From NCBI RefSeq assembly GCF_023721415.1, contig NZ_JAMQVC010000001.1, forward strand, positions 744,001 through 808,000: a stretch of DNA of 64,000 bases. Reading direction: 5' to 3'. Shown here piece by piece: positions 8,353 through 16,590 of the stretch (within the stretch, counting starts at the first letter, position 1; every line of letters begins with the position of its first letter). The notes beneath the pieces were generated by a model, which searched no databases, had not been told where the DNA came from, and saw only the letters and a program-made list of their open reading frames with translations. The position numbers were made by a program, and so were the translations under genes. Origin of the DNA: Galbibacter mesophilus. Lineage in GTDB: Bacteria; Bacteroidota; Bacteroidia; Flavobacteriales; Flavobacteriaceae.

Positions 8353-8688
8353 TTACATCGATAATTTATCGTACTTCTTCATCATTTGAACGCCATGTAC
8401 CAATGTTGCCCCACTTTCTATCGCGGCTCCGGCATGTACGGCTTCCATCATTTCTTCTTTGGTAATCCCTCTTTGCAATCCGTCTTGGGTGTAGGCATCA
8501 ATACAATATGGGCATTTCACAACATGCGCAACTGCAAGCGCGATTAGCGATTTCTCCCTAGCAGATAATGCCCCTTCTTCGAAAACTTTTCCGTAGTAAT
8601 CAAAAAATTTAGCGCCCAGTTCTTCGCTCCATTCAGAAATTTTAGGGAATTTTTTTAAGTCTTTTGGGTCGTAATATGTGTTTTCCAT
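8353..8688 (-). CDS. Arsenosugar-associated AhpD-like (carboxymuconolactone decarboxylase fold) protein
   Basis: 111 residues, all-helical, with the redox motif CPYC at 59-62 followed by IDAYTQ, as in AhpD alkylhydroperoxidases. An acidic residue and downstream His in the usual proton relay (EGALSAREKSLIALAVAH) support a peroxidase-like or thiol-reductant role. This protein type recurs beside arsS and is named arsenosugar biosynthesis-associated peroxidase-like protein. It is the first gene of the operon, upstream of arsS. It may keep arsenic species or ArsM/ArsS thiols reduced; that is inference. Confidence 0.85.
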   Translation of the reverse strand: MENTYYDPKDLKKFPKISEWSEELGAKFFDYYGKVFEEGALSAREKSLIALAVAHVVKCPYCIDAYTQDGLQRGITKEEMMEAVHAGAAIESGATLVHGVQMMKKYDKLSM

Positions 8689-8907
8689 AGTTTTTCTAAG
8701 GTATAATAATGATTTAATAAATCGGAGTATTCCTTTGTACGTTTTTAATTCTCTTTCTTACACAAAAAAATTATAAATCGTAATTTAGTTTTTTAAGGTG
8801 AAGGTAAGAAACAAATAATTACCGAATCATCGATTTCTACTCATTGAAGCCAATGATTAAACGGTTTTCTAAAGTGGATAAATGTAACTGAAAAAAATTT
8901 CATTGAA

Positions 8908-9687
8908 ATGAAAAAAGGATTTTTAATAGATATGGACGGTGTAATTTATGGCAATGACACCCTAATTCCAGGCGCCGATACTTTTATAAAAAAATTACAA
9001 AAAGAGAACATCCCATTTTTGTTTATGACCAATAACAGTCAGCGTACTCCATTGGATGCAGTAAACAAAGTAGCGAGAATGGGCATTAAAATAAAAGAAG
9101 AAAATGTTTACACCAGCGCCATGGCTACGGCCTATTTCTTGTCTTTTATGAACCCCAACGGAACGGCATACGTTCTTGGCGAAGGTGGCTTGATAACCAG
9201 TTTGCACCAACATGGTTACACCATGGTAAATCAAAACCCAGACTTTGTTGTGGTTGGCGAAGGACGAAATTTCACTTTGGAAATGGTAAACAATGCGGTG
9301 GACATGATTCTTTCCGGAGCAAAATTAATAGCTACCAATTTGGACCCATCCCCGATGAAAAAAGGTTGGTCTAATTTAGGAATCAAAGCTATTGTTGCCA
9401 TGATTGAAGAAGCCACTGGTAAAAAGGCTTTCTCAGTAGGTAAACCGAGTCCGGTAATGATGCGCTCTGCAAGAAAATACCTAGGACTGGAGGCCCGCGA
9501 AACCATTATTATTGGCGACACCATGGACACCGATATTTTGGGTGGCGTGCAATTGGGATATACCACTATTTTAACCCTTTCTGGGGTTTCAAAGGAAGAA
9601 GAGTTGAACAACTACGCCTTTAAACCAGATATGATAATAAACTCATTAGCTGAACTTGACTTAAAAAAGGCTTTGGAACTTCAATAG
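8908..9687 (+). CDS. HAD-IIA family phosphatase (NagD-like)
   Basis: 259 residues. Motif I DMDGV has nucleophile Asp8 and acid/base Asp10. TNNSQRT supplies motif II, KPSPVMM the motif III lysine and IGDTMDTDILGG motif IV. The large C2-type cap between motifs II and III defines subfamily IIA, which includes NagD (nucleotide monophosphatase), pNPPase and phosphoglycolate phosphatases. It diverges from the arsenosugar operon across a 219-bp spacer and is followed after 133 bp by a sugar porter. A role removing phosphate from an arsenosugar intermediate is an attractive but untested inference. Confidence 0.85.
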   Translation: MKKGFLIDMDGVIYGNDTLIPGADTFIKKLQKENIPFLFMTNNSQRTPLDAVNKVARMGIKIKEENVYTSAMATAYFLSFMNPNGTAYVLGEGGLITSLHQHGYTMVNQNPDFVVVGEGRNFTLEMVNNAVDMILSGAKLIATNLDPSPMKKGWSNLGIKAIVAMIEEATGKKAFSVGKPSPVMMRSARKYLGLEARETIIIGDTMDTDILGGVQLGYTTILTLSGVSKEEELNNYAFKPDMIINSLAELDLKKALELQ

Positions 9688-9701
9688 AATTCTTATCTTT
9701 C
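9673..9701 (+). promoter_or_regulatory. Candidate promoter for the sugar porter
   Basis: TTG (9673-9675), an 18-nt spacer and TATCTTTC (9694-9701, one mismatch to TAnnTTTG) lie around the HAD stop codon. They would start an approximately 110-nt leader before the porter ATG at 9821. Confidence 0.4.
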
Positions 9702-9820
9702 GCAGCAATTTTAAAAAAATGATACTACAATGTGTTTTTATGCGTTGTAATTATCATAAAAAATTAAGGAAAATTTAATTTTAAAATTTTTAAGCTAAAC
9801 TAGACTAACCAAACCCAATT

Positions 9821-11152
9821 ATGAGTAAAGTTTTACAATGGGCCATCATTATTTCCCTCGGTGGCTTTCTTTTCGGTTTCGACACCGCAGTAATTTCAGG
9901 AGCAGAACAATCTATTCAACAAATTTGGCAATTAAGCGACTTAATGCATGGTTTCGCCATTGCAATTGCCCTTTACGGAACCCTTGTCGGTGCCATTTTT
10001 GGCGGTTTCCCTTCGGATAAATTTGGAAGGCGAACCACTTTATATTGGATTGCCATTTTATTTTTAGCCTCTGCCGTAGGTTCTGCATTAGCGCCAGAAG
10101 TTTATTCTTTTGCCATTTTTAGATTTATTGGTGGTGTGGCTGTTGGTGCATCTTCTGTTACTGCCCCAATTTATATTTCTGAAATTTCCCAAGCCCAAAA
10201 TAGAGGAAAATTGGTAGCATCCTTTCAATTAAATCTTGTATTGGGTATTTTAATGGCATACGTTTCCAACTACATAATAAGCACGCTAAATTTAGAAAGT
10301 GCTTGGCGTTGGATGCTCGGTGTGGAAGCATTACCAGCGTTGGCATTTGCCCTATTGGTGAAGAGATTGCCTCGCAGTCCGCGTTGGGTGCTGGACAAGC
10401 ATGGAGAAGAAGAAGAGGCTTTGGAAACTTTGAAGTTGATAAACGACTCCAATTACAAAGAAGAATTTGAATCCATAAAAATATCGCTTAACGAAGATGC
10501 TAAAAAAACAACTTTGAAAGAACGATTCTTCTCAAAAAAATACAGCTTTTTAATCCTTTTGGCCTTCCTATTTGCATTTTTCAATCAGCTTTCGGGGATA
10601 AATTCGGTAATTTATTACGCCCCGAGAATTTTTAAGGCCGCCGGATTGGGAAGTGAATCGTCGCTATTTTCCACGGTTGGAATTGGAATTGTGAACTTAA
10701 TTTTCACGTTAATCGGAATGTACCTTATTGACAGAAGTGGTCGTAAAAAACTAATGTACATTGGTTCCATTGGTTACATCGTATCGCTGTTTTTCATCGG
10801 TAGGGCATTCGATTTAGGAAATACTAGCGGAAGCATTGTACCAATTTTATCATTTTTATTTATTGCCTCACATGCCATTGGTCAAGGCGCCGTAATTTGG
10901 GTGTTTATTTCTGAAATCTTCCCGAATAAAGTCCGTGCCTATGGGATGTCCCTTGGAAGTTCTACCCACTGGGTTTGCGCTGCGTTGATAACCAATTTCT
11001 TTCCTTATTTCACGGAAACGGTTGGTCCTGCATACATATTTTACTTTTTTGCTGGGATGATGGTTTTACAACTACTGTTTGTAATATTCTTAATGCCGGA
11101 AACCAAAGGAAAATCATTGGAAGAACTTTCAAAATCCCTATTGAAAAAGTAA
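9821..11152 (+). CDS. Sugar porter family MFS transporter
   Basis: 443 residues with 12 predicted membrane spans. Sugar porter signatures are present: GGFLFGFDTAVISG in span 1, PSDKFGRR after span 2, RFIGGVAVGASS, PRSPRWVLD before the central loop, QLSGINSVIYYAPRIF in span 7, and PETKGKSLEEL at the C-terminus. The family moves hexoses, pentoses or polyols, usually by proton symport. It follows a HAD phosphatase and sits opposite the arsenosugar operon. Import of a sugar is the default reading; transport of an arsenosugar is a speculative alternative. Confidence 0.92.
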   Translation: MSKVLQWAIIISLGGFLFGFDTAVISGAEQSIQQIWQLSDLMHGFAIAIALYGTLVGAIFGGFPSDKFGRRTTLYWIAILFLASAVGSALAPEVYSFAIFRFIGGVAVGASSVTAPIYISEISQAQNRGKLVASFQLNLVLGILMAYVSNYIISTLNLESAWRWMLGVEALPALAFALLVKRLPRSPRWVLDKHGEEEEALETLKLINDSNYKEEFESIKISLNEDAKKTTLKERFFSKKYSFLILLAFLFAFFNQLSGINSVIYYAPRIFKAAGLGSESSLFSTVGIGIVNLIFTLIGMYLIDRSGRKKLMYIGSIGYIVSLFFIGRAFDLGNTSGSIVPILSFLFIASHAIGQGAVIWVFISEIFPNKVRAYGMSLGSSTHWVCAALITNFFPYFTETVGPAYIFYFFAGMMVLQLLFVIFLMPETKGKSLEELSKSLLKK

Positions 11153-11324
11153 ATATATTTCCATAAAAGCCGACAAAATTGTTAAATACGGAAGTGATTT
11201 TTCGTAATTAGCATAACTTTGAGTACTTTAAAGGTTCCTAATAAATAGACACTGAAGAGTCGAAATTCAATTTTTCGAATCCGATACTGTTATTTATTAT
11301 TATTTGAATGAAAACTAAGGGGTT

Positions 11325-11564
11325 ATGAATGTTTTATTGTTCGGGATTACAAAGGAAATTATAGGTTCCGATACGCTTTACATAAGTGTAAAAGACAATG
11401 TTAAAGACGTAAAGTCCTTAAAATCTTTTCTGAATGATAAATATCCAGAACTAAAAAAGCTCTCTTCTATAGCCGTGGCGGTAAACAACAAATACGCCAA
11501 AGAAGAAGACCGCATCACCATTGATGATGAAATTGCTTTAATCCCACCCGTTAGTGGTGGATAG
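11325..11564 (+). CDS. moaD: Molybdopterin synthase sulfur carrier subunit MoaD
   Basis: 79 residues of ubiquitin-like ThiS/MoaD fold ending in PPVSGG. The C-terminal Gly-Gly is adenylated by a MoeB-type enzyme and then carries the thiocarboxylate that sulfurates precursor Z. A purine-rich AAGGGG lies a few bases upstream of the ATG at 11325. It opens the molybdenum cofactor region. Its obligate partner, the catalytic subunit MoaE, is not encoded next to it or elsewhere in the window. Confidence 0.88.
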   Translation: MNVLLFGITKEIIGSDTLYISVKDNVKDVKSLKSFLNDKYPELKKLSSIAVAVNNKYAKEEDRITIDDEIALIPPVSGG

Positions 11565-11568
11565 GCAA

Positions 11569-11685
11569 AAGTTAGAATTACGATTTTAGAGGTACGATGT
11601 TTTACAGCGTAACTTCGAGCGCAGCTAGGAGTTGGATTCTTCTAGAGTAGGAAGATTGAAAAAATTGAAAGATTAAAGGATTTTT
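11569..11685. repeat. Intergenic repeat, copy 1 (after moaD)
   Basis: Bases 11569-11595 match 12977-13003 at 26 of 27 positions (core ACGATTTTAGAGGTAC). A degenerate AACTTCGAGCGCAGCTAGGAGTT palindrome follows, then a GATTGAAA-type low-complexity run at 11651-11685. The 424-bp gap 11565-11988 contains only this repeat and the larger element at 11781-11960; no moaE remnant is recognisable. Confidence 0.6.
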
Positions 11686-11780
11686 GTATGTTCTTAATCA
11701 ATAGCACTCAAAATCTTTTTTGATGAATTGTCTCTTTTATACAAAGAATAGCTTTTTTAGGTTTTAAATTGTTGAAGATT

Positions 11781-11960
11781 TTTGGCCTACCTAGAAAAAT
11801 GTTGAAAATCAAGGAAGCAGTGTGGGACTAAAGATAAAAAGCTGTTTGAGCGTAGCGAGTTCTTTTTATCTGTGGAAGAGGTTTCCGTAGTATTTTCTTA
11901 TATTTTTATAGCAAGCCTAGATTTTTTTGGTTCGTTTTTTTATCGATGAAAAAAATGAAC
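11781..11960 (+). repeat. Interspersed element (about 180 bp), copy 1, upstream of moaA
   Basis: This stretch aligns over its whole length with 19032-19220 upstream of the mocA-like gene. It contains a hairpin with arms 11833-11841 (GATAAAAAG) and 11862-11870 (CTTTTTATC). The conserved end GCCTAGATTTTTTTGGTTCG runs into a near-palindrome, TTTTTTTATCGATGAAAAAA, ending GAAC at 11960. It ends 29 bp before the moaA ATG. It has no ORF. Confidence 0.75.
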
Positions 11961-11988
11961 AAATTTTTTAAGGAAAAGCAAAAAGCGT

Positions 11989-12972
11989 ATGCTAATAGAC
12001 AACCACAATAGAGTCATAAATTACTTGCGGTTGGCGGTAACAGACCGTTGCAACTTACGATGCAATTATTGCATGCCTGCGGAAGGGATTGATTTTGCAA
12101 AGCGGGACAATCTGTTTACCATGGAAGAGCTTTGCAGGCTTTCAACAATTATGGTGGCGCAGGGCATAGATAAAATACGGCTAACAGGTGGTGAGCCTTT
12201 TGTGCGCAAAGATTTAATGGTTCTATTTAGGCATTTGGCTTCATTAAAAGGATTAAAGGATATTTCGGTTACCACCAACGCTACTTTAATAGGGCCTTAT
12301 ATCGATGAGCTAAAATCACTCGGAATAAAAAATATAAATGTAAGTTTAGATGCTATCAATCGGGAGGCTTTTGAGCGGATTACCCGAAGGAACCAGTACG
12401 AAACGGTTTACGAAAACGTAATCAAGCTAATTTCTGAAGGATTTAACGTGCGTATAAATTGCATTGCCCTAGAAGGCCAAAATATCGAAGAAATCATTCC
12501 GCTGGTAGAACTCACTAAATACTATCCACTTTCTGTGCGGTTTTTGGAAGAAATGCCCTTTAACGGTGGTTCTAAAACATTCAATAAAATAAAATGGGAC
12601 TATAAAGCGATTTTCAATCATATTGAAACGCATTTTAATGATATCGAGAAGCTGACTTCAGAAAAAACCTCAACCTCCATCAATTATAAAATTAAAGGCC
12701 ATAAAGGTACATTCGGACTTATTCCTTCTTTTTCTAGAACTTTTTGCGGGACTTGCAACCGACTACGGATTTCTGCAACCGGCGATGTAATAACTTGTTT
12801 GTATGGAAAACCAAGAATGAATATCCGTGAAATCCTAAGAAGTGAAAATTCCGAAGAAAAAGTACAAGAGCACATTCTGGCCGCCATTGGCAATAGATCT
12901 AAAACCGGTTTTGAAGAGCAACAAAAATACGATGGGGTTTTTAATAATTCCATGACTTCCATTGGGGGATAA
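11989..12972 (+). CDS. moaA: GTP 3',8-cyclase MoaA
   Basis: 327 residues, a radical SAM enzyme that starts molybdopterin synthesis by rearranging GTP to 3',8-cyclo-GTP. The N-terminal cluster is Cys21-Cys25-Cys28 (CNLRCNYC). The C-terminal substrate-binding cluster is Cys253, Cys256 and Cys270 (CGTC followed by C after 13 residues). TGGEPFVRKDL is the SAM motif, and the protein ends in the family's Gly-Gly (SIGG). All residues needed for activity are visible. The gene is preceded by a dispersed repeat rather than by moaE. Confidence 0.96.
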   Translation: MLIDNHNRVINYLRLAVTDRCNLRCNYCMPAEGIDFAKRDNLFTMEELCRLSTIMVAQGIDKIRLTGGEPFVRKDLMVLFRHLASLKGLKDISVTTNATLIGPYIDELKSLGIKNINVSLDAINREAFERITRRNQYETVYENVIKLISEGFNVRINCIALEGQNIEEIIPLVELTKYYPLSVRFLEEMPFNGGSKTFNKIKWDYKAIFNHIETHFNDIEKLTSEKTSTSINYKIKGHKGTFGLIPSFSRTFCGTCNRLRISATGDVITCLYGKPRMNIREILRSENSEEKVQEHILAAIGNRSKTGFEEQQKYDGVFNNSMTSIGG

Positions 12973-12976
12973 GCCG

Positions 12977-13120
12977 AAGTTAGAAGTACGATTTTAGAGG
13001 TACCTAGTTTTAGGAGGTCACTTCGAGCACGGCGAGAAGTCGCATTACTCTGGGAAGGGAAGATTGAAAGATTCAATGGTTGAAAAATTGATGGATTTGG
13101 AGATTTGAAGATTAATAAGA
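12977..13120. repeat. Intergenic repeat, copy 2 (after moaA)
   Basis: Bases 12977-13003 repeat 11569-11595 with one substitution. A palindrome-like TCACTTCGAGCACGGCGAGA follows at about 13018-13037. A GATTGAAA-type low-complexity run then extends to about 13120. The copy sits directly behind the moaA stop, mirroring copy 1 behind moaD. Confidence 0.6.
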
Positions 13121-13129
13121 TTTATATAA

Positions 13130-13516
13130 TTGGAATTTAAAAGGATAGATTATAAGCAGTTAAACGCACGGCAAAAAGAAACTTATAATTTTCAAAAAGT
13201 TTCGTCGATTTTTGCTGAATATGGCTTTGCAACAATTAAATTAAACGATGATTGGAATGGTGCAGACTTTATTGCTCAACACATAGATGGAGATGTTTAT
13301 TTAAAAGTACAGCTTAAAGGAAGATTGACATTTGACAGAAAATACATAGGAAAAGACCTTTATATAGCTTTTCGGCACAATGAGAGTTGGTTCCTCTATC
13401 CACACGATTTATTATTAGATAAATTTCTTGAAGAGTTTTCTACCCAAATGGCAACCACCACATCTTGGGTTGAAAAAGGAAATTATACTTGGAGTTCTTT
13501 AAGTCCAAAGATATAA
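13130..13516 (+). CDS. Uncharacterised small protein, possible PD-(D/E)XK-like fold
   Basis: 128 residues. The frame opens with TTG directly after an in-frame TAA at 13127-13129, and there is no internal Met before residue 107, so either TTG is the start or the 5' end is lost. WNGADFIAQHIDG followed by the strand VYLKVQLKGR resembles the D-x(n)-(E/Q)xK core of restriction-endonuclease-like folds, with Gln in place of Glu. A later FRHNESWFLYPHD strand-loop fits that fold. I do not recognise a named family. It interrupts moaA and moaC and is bracketed by repeat sequence, suggesting an insertion. Confidence 0.6.
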   Translation: MEFKRIDYKQLNARQKETYNFQKVSSIFAEYGFATIKLNDDWNGADFIAQHIDGDVYLKVQLKGRLTFDRKYIGKDLYIAFRHNESWFLYPHDLLLDKFLEEFSTQMATTTSWVEKGNYTWSSLSPKI

Positions 13517-13607
13517 AGGATATTAGTGGAATATAAATTCAATTAGCCTTTAAAAAATCATCAAAATCTAACCACTCTGTACTAATTACTCAATACTAAG
13601 AAAACAA

Positions 13608-14078
13608 ATGAACAAACTATCACATATAAACGAGCACGGGGAAGCCACCATGGTAGACGTTTCTGATAAAAAGGTAAAGGCACGAACGGCAACGGCTTCA
13701 GGGGAAGTTATTTTTCCTGAAGATGTATTTGCTGAATTGTCGCAGAATCAATTTTCCAACAAAAAAGGAAGCATTATTCAAACGGCAGTTATTGCAGGCA
13801 TTCAAGCGGTAAAAAAAACAGCTGATCTCATTCCGCTTTGTCACCAATTAGCCCTTTCCAAAGTACATATCGATATTCAACCAAAAGGGAATTCGCTAAT
13901 TATAAAATCTACTGTAAAATGCACGGAAAGAACTGGCGTGGAAATGGAAGCACTAACTGGAGTTTCCGTGGCGGCACTCACCATTTACGATATGTGTAAA
14001 GCGCTTTCCCATGATATAAAAATCACCAATATTCAATTAGACCAAAAATCTGGAGGGAAAAGTGACTTCAACAGATAA
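13608..14078 (+). CDS. moaC: Cyclic pyranopterin monophosphate synthase MoaC
   Basis: 156 residues. MVDVSDK, TAVIAGIQAVKKTADLIPLCHQL, KCTERTGVEMEAL and DQKSGGKSDF are the conserved MoaC blocks, including the catalytic Lys and the LCH histidine. MoaC converts 3',8-cyclo-GTP from MoaA into cyclic pyranopterin monophosphate. The 3' end overlaps the next gene, mobA, by 17 nt, so the two are translationally linked. Confidence 0.95.
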   Translation: MNKLSHINEHGEATMVDVSDKKVKARTATASGEVIFPEDVFAELSQNQFSNKKGSIIQTAVIAGIQAVKKTADLIPLCHQLALSKVHIDIQPKGNSLIIKSTVKCTERTGVEMEALTGVSVAALTIYDMCKALSHDIKITNIQLDQKSGGKSDFNR

Positions 14079-14658
14079 ACTTTACGGCCTGATAATGGCT
14101 GGGGGGTATAGCAAGCGAATGCAACAGGACAAAGGCCTCATAAATTATCACGGAAAACCTCAACGTACGTACGTTTATGAATTATTGGAAGAAATTTGCG
14201 ATGATGTTTTTATGAGTATTCGTAAGAATCAACAAAGTCAGTTTGCCCCACACATTAAAACCATTGTGGATGAAAACAAATATGAAGGTCCGTTTAACGG
14301 TTTGCTAAGCGCTCACAATTTCGATAGTGAAGCAGCTTGGTTGGTATTGGCTTGTGATTTACCATTAATGGATGCTGTAAATCTTAAACGTCTGAAAGAG
14401 GCACGTGACAAGAGTAAAGTCGCAACCGTGTTTGCTGCTGAAAAAACCAATCTTCCTGAGCCGCTTTGTGCCATTTGGGAACCAAACGGACTTAGAGCGG
14501 CAATGCGTTTTATTGCCGAAGAAAATTCATTCTCCCCTGTTAAATTTTTGTTGAATAATGATGCTAAAATTGTGAATCCTACGCAAGATGCCGTACTTTT
14601 AAATGCCAATACGGAAGACGACCGTAAGAAGGCAATTGAAAAGCTTCGGAAAAAGTGA
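14062..14658 (+). CDS. mobA: Molybdenum cofactor guanylyltransferase MobA
   Basis: 198 residues. LIMAGGYSKRMQQDKGLINY is the GTP-binding signature of MobA, and ACDLPLMD supplies the metal-binding Asp. MobA attaches GMP to the molybdenum cofactor, giving the guanine dinucleotide form used by DMSO-reductase family enzymes. The start is GTG at 14062 within the moaC coding region, with GGAGGG at 14052-14057 as an unusually clear ribosome binding site for this phylum. Its stop overlaps the start of the next gene. Confidence 0.9.
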   Translation: MTSTDKLYGLIMAGGYSKRMQQDKGLINYHGKPQRTYVYELLEEICDDVFMSIRKNQQSQFAPHIKTIVDENKYEGPFNGLLSAHNFDSEAAWLVLACDLPLMDAVNLKRLKEARDKSKVATVFAAEKTNLPEPLCAIWEPNGLRAAMRFIAEENSFSPVKFLLNNDAKIVNPTQDAVLLNANTEDDRKKAIEKLRKK

Positions 14659-15728
14659 ACGACAAAAGATACATACGGCAAACCATTTTAAAAAGTTTTG
14701 GAAGAACGGCCCAAGAAAAATTGAAACATGCCAAGGTTTTGGTGGTTGGTGCTGGCGGACTCGGAGTTCCTGTTTTGCAATATTTAAATGCGATGGGCGT
14801 GGGAACATTGGGTATCGTGGAGAACGACACCGTAGATATTTCCAATTTACAACGCCAAGTAATGTATGCTGAAGGCGATGTGGGAAAATCCAAGTTGGAT
14901 GTGATTTCTGAAAAATTACAAGCTCAAAATTCGGAAACAGAATTACATAGACATCCTACTTTCTTGCATTCAGAAAATGCACTTGAAATCATAAAAAACT
15001 ATGATGTTGTGGTAGATGCTACCGATAATTTTCCTGCACGATATTTAATAAACGATGCTTGTGTTTTGCTTAAAAAGCCCTTTGTTTATGGTGCTTTGCA
15101 TGAATTCGAGGGCCAAGTGAGTGTTTTTAATTACAAAAATGGACCTACCTACAGGTGCCTATTTCCCAATATGCCCAATGCCGATGAAATGCCAAATTGT
15201 AACGAAAATGGGGTTTTGGGGGTTGTGCCCGGAATAATCGGAAACTTACAGGCTTTGGAAGCTGTAAAAATGATTACGGGCATCGGAAAACCATTAGCTG
15301 GAAAGCTTTTGATTTTTGACGGACTACAACAGCAATATCAACAAATTTCATTTGATTTACAGTCGGAAAATTTAGCCATTTCTGAACTACAATCAACCTA
15401 TGAAAATGTTTCCTGCGCTACCGATTTTACTATTTCCGTAGACGAATTTTCAACATACTTAAATAAAAAATCGCCCTTACAGATAATCGACGTTCGGACT
15501 CCTCAGGAATATGAAACTTTTCATTTTGAAAATTCAATAAACATTCCGTTGCAGGAACTTTCAGAAAGAATCAACGAAATAGATGCTGCCCAAAATGTTT
15601 ATTTGGTTTGTCAATCGGGTGTCCGCAGTAAAAAAGCCGTGGACATTCTTAAAGAAAAGATAAACTCTTCCATTTTTGAATTGGAGGGAGGAATTAACAA
15701 TTACAACCGCTATGCAATTAACCATTGA
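14655..15728 (+). CDS. moeB: MoeB-type adenylyltransferase with C-terminal rhodanese domain
   Basis: 357 residues. Residues 1 to about 240 form the ThiF/MoeB/E1-like domain, with the ATP loop GAGGLGVPVL, the RQ-type motif NLQRQVMY, Asp in VVDATDNF and the CLFP...CNENGVLG cysteine region. A rhodanese domain follows (about 258-357), with active Cys319 in CQSGVRS. The first domain adenylates the MoaD C-terminus and the second supplies sulfur, as in MoeZ or UBA4/MOCS3. The start is GTG in a 4-base GTGA overlap with mobA. It may also serve ThiS. Confidence 0.92.
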   Translation: MNDKRYIRQTILKSFGRTAQEKLKHAKVLVVGAGGLGVPVLQYLNAMGVGTLGIVENDTVDISNLQRQVMYAEGDVGKSKLDVISEKLQAQNSETELHRHPTFLHSENALEIIKNYDVVVDATDNFPARYLINDACVLLKKPFVYGALHEFEGQVSVFNYKNGPTYRCLFPNMPNADEMPNCNENGVLGVVPGIIGNLQALEAVKMITGIGKPLAGKLLIFDGLQQQYQQISFDLQSENLAISELQSTYENVSCATDFTISVDEFSTYLNKKSPLQIIDVRTPQEYETFHFENSINIPLQELSERINEIDAAQNVYLVCQSGVRSKKAVDILKEKINSSIFELEGGINNYNRYAINH

Positions 15729-16500
15729 GTCACTTATCGCTTTATCGCTGTGCTTTTTCGTTATTGCCGTGCTATATTCTTCGGTAGGTTTTGGCGGAGG
15801 AAGCAGTTATTTGGCCTTGCTGACACTGTTTTTTGCTAGTTTTTTTGTGATTCGCTCAGTTGCCCTCGTATGCAATCTAGTGGTAGTTTCAGGTAGTACA
15901 TATCTGTATTATAAAAAAGGGCATTTTGATGCCAAAAAATTTATTCCCTTTGTAGCAACCAGTATCCCATTAGCATTTCTAGGAGCTTCATTTAGGTTGA
16001 AAGAATATGTGTTTTTTATCATTCTAGGGTTGGCTTTAATGACGTCAGCACTTTTGTTGGGAACGCAGAGTATTAGAGAGAAAAACCAGAAAACGCGTTT
16101 AACAGCAAAGAAATACCCTATTTGGGTTACGTATTTTTTAGGCGCTGCAATAGGATTTCTATCGGGATTAGTAGGCATTGGAGGTGGTATTTTTTTGGCG
16201 CCCATCCTAAATCATATGCGATGGGATTTTTCCATTAAAATTGCCGCATTGGCCAGTTTTTTTATTCTGGTAAATTCCGTTTCGGGAATTGCAGGGCTCG
16301 TTTCCAACCAAATGTTTGTTTTTCCTTGGAAAGAAGGGTTGATATTGCTAGCTGTTGTTTTTATTGGTGGACAAATTGGAATTCGGCTTAGCCTGAACAA
16401 ACTTAGCGGAAGGGGTATTAAACTTTTAACTGCCATTCTGGTTTTTGTGGTAGGTTTACGGGTACTGCTAAACAACGGATTGCAGGTAATTGATTTTTAA
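15712..16500 (+). CDS. TauE/SafE family sulfite/anion exporter
   Basis: About 262 residues from the ATG at 15712, overlapping the moeB stop by 17 nt; a TTG at 15676 is possible but less likely. Eight or so hydrophobic spans are predicted. The paired repeats SSVGFGGGSSYLAL and GLVGIGGGIFLAP are the TSUP family signature. Members export sulfite, sulfoacetate or other small sulfur anions. Coupling to a Moco sulfurtransferase suggests export of a sulfur by-product, or support for a molybdenum sulfite-oxidising enzyme; both are inferences. Confidence 0.85.
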   Translation: MQLTIESLIALSLCFFVIAVLYSSVGFGGGSSYLALLTLFFASFFVIRSVALVCNLVVVSGSTYLYYKKGHFDAKKFIPFVATSIPLAFLGASFRLKEYVFFIILGLALMTSALLLGTQSIREKNQKTRLTAKKYPIWVTYFLGAAIGFLSGLVGIGGGIFLAPILNHMRWDFSIKIAALASFFILVNSVSGIAGLVSNQMFVFPWKEGLILLAVVFIGGQIGIRLSLNKLSGRGIKLLTAILVFVVGLRVLLNNGLQVIDF

Positions 16501-16590
16501 AGGAATAGCTCTTCATTGTTGACTATTCAGAAAAAAATATAAAATTTAAACTAAATATCTGTAATAACTCATAAATCGGGTTTAAATGTC

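Noticed and set aside
9719-9778. 19-codon ORF in the sugar porter leader
   Set aside because: It lies behind a plausible promoter, but has no ribosome site, composition bias or recognisable sequence; likely chance.
11153-11324. Moco riboswitch upstream of moaD
   Set aside because: I found no GC-rich multi-stem structure or the family's conserved bases in the AT-rich leader.
11565-11988. Decayed moaE between moaD and moaA
   Set aside because: The gap is the right length but is filled by repeats; no frame shows recognisable MoaE motifs.
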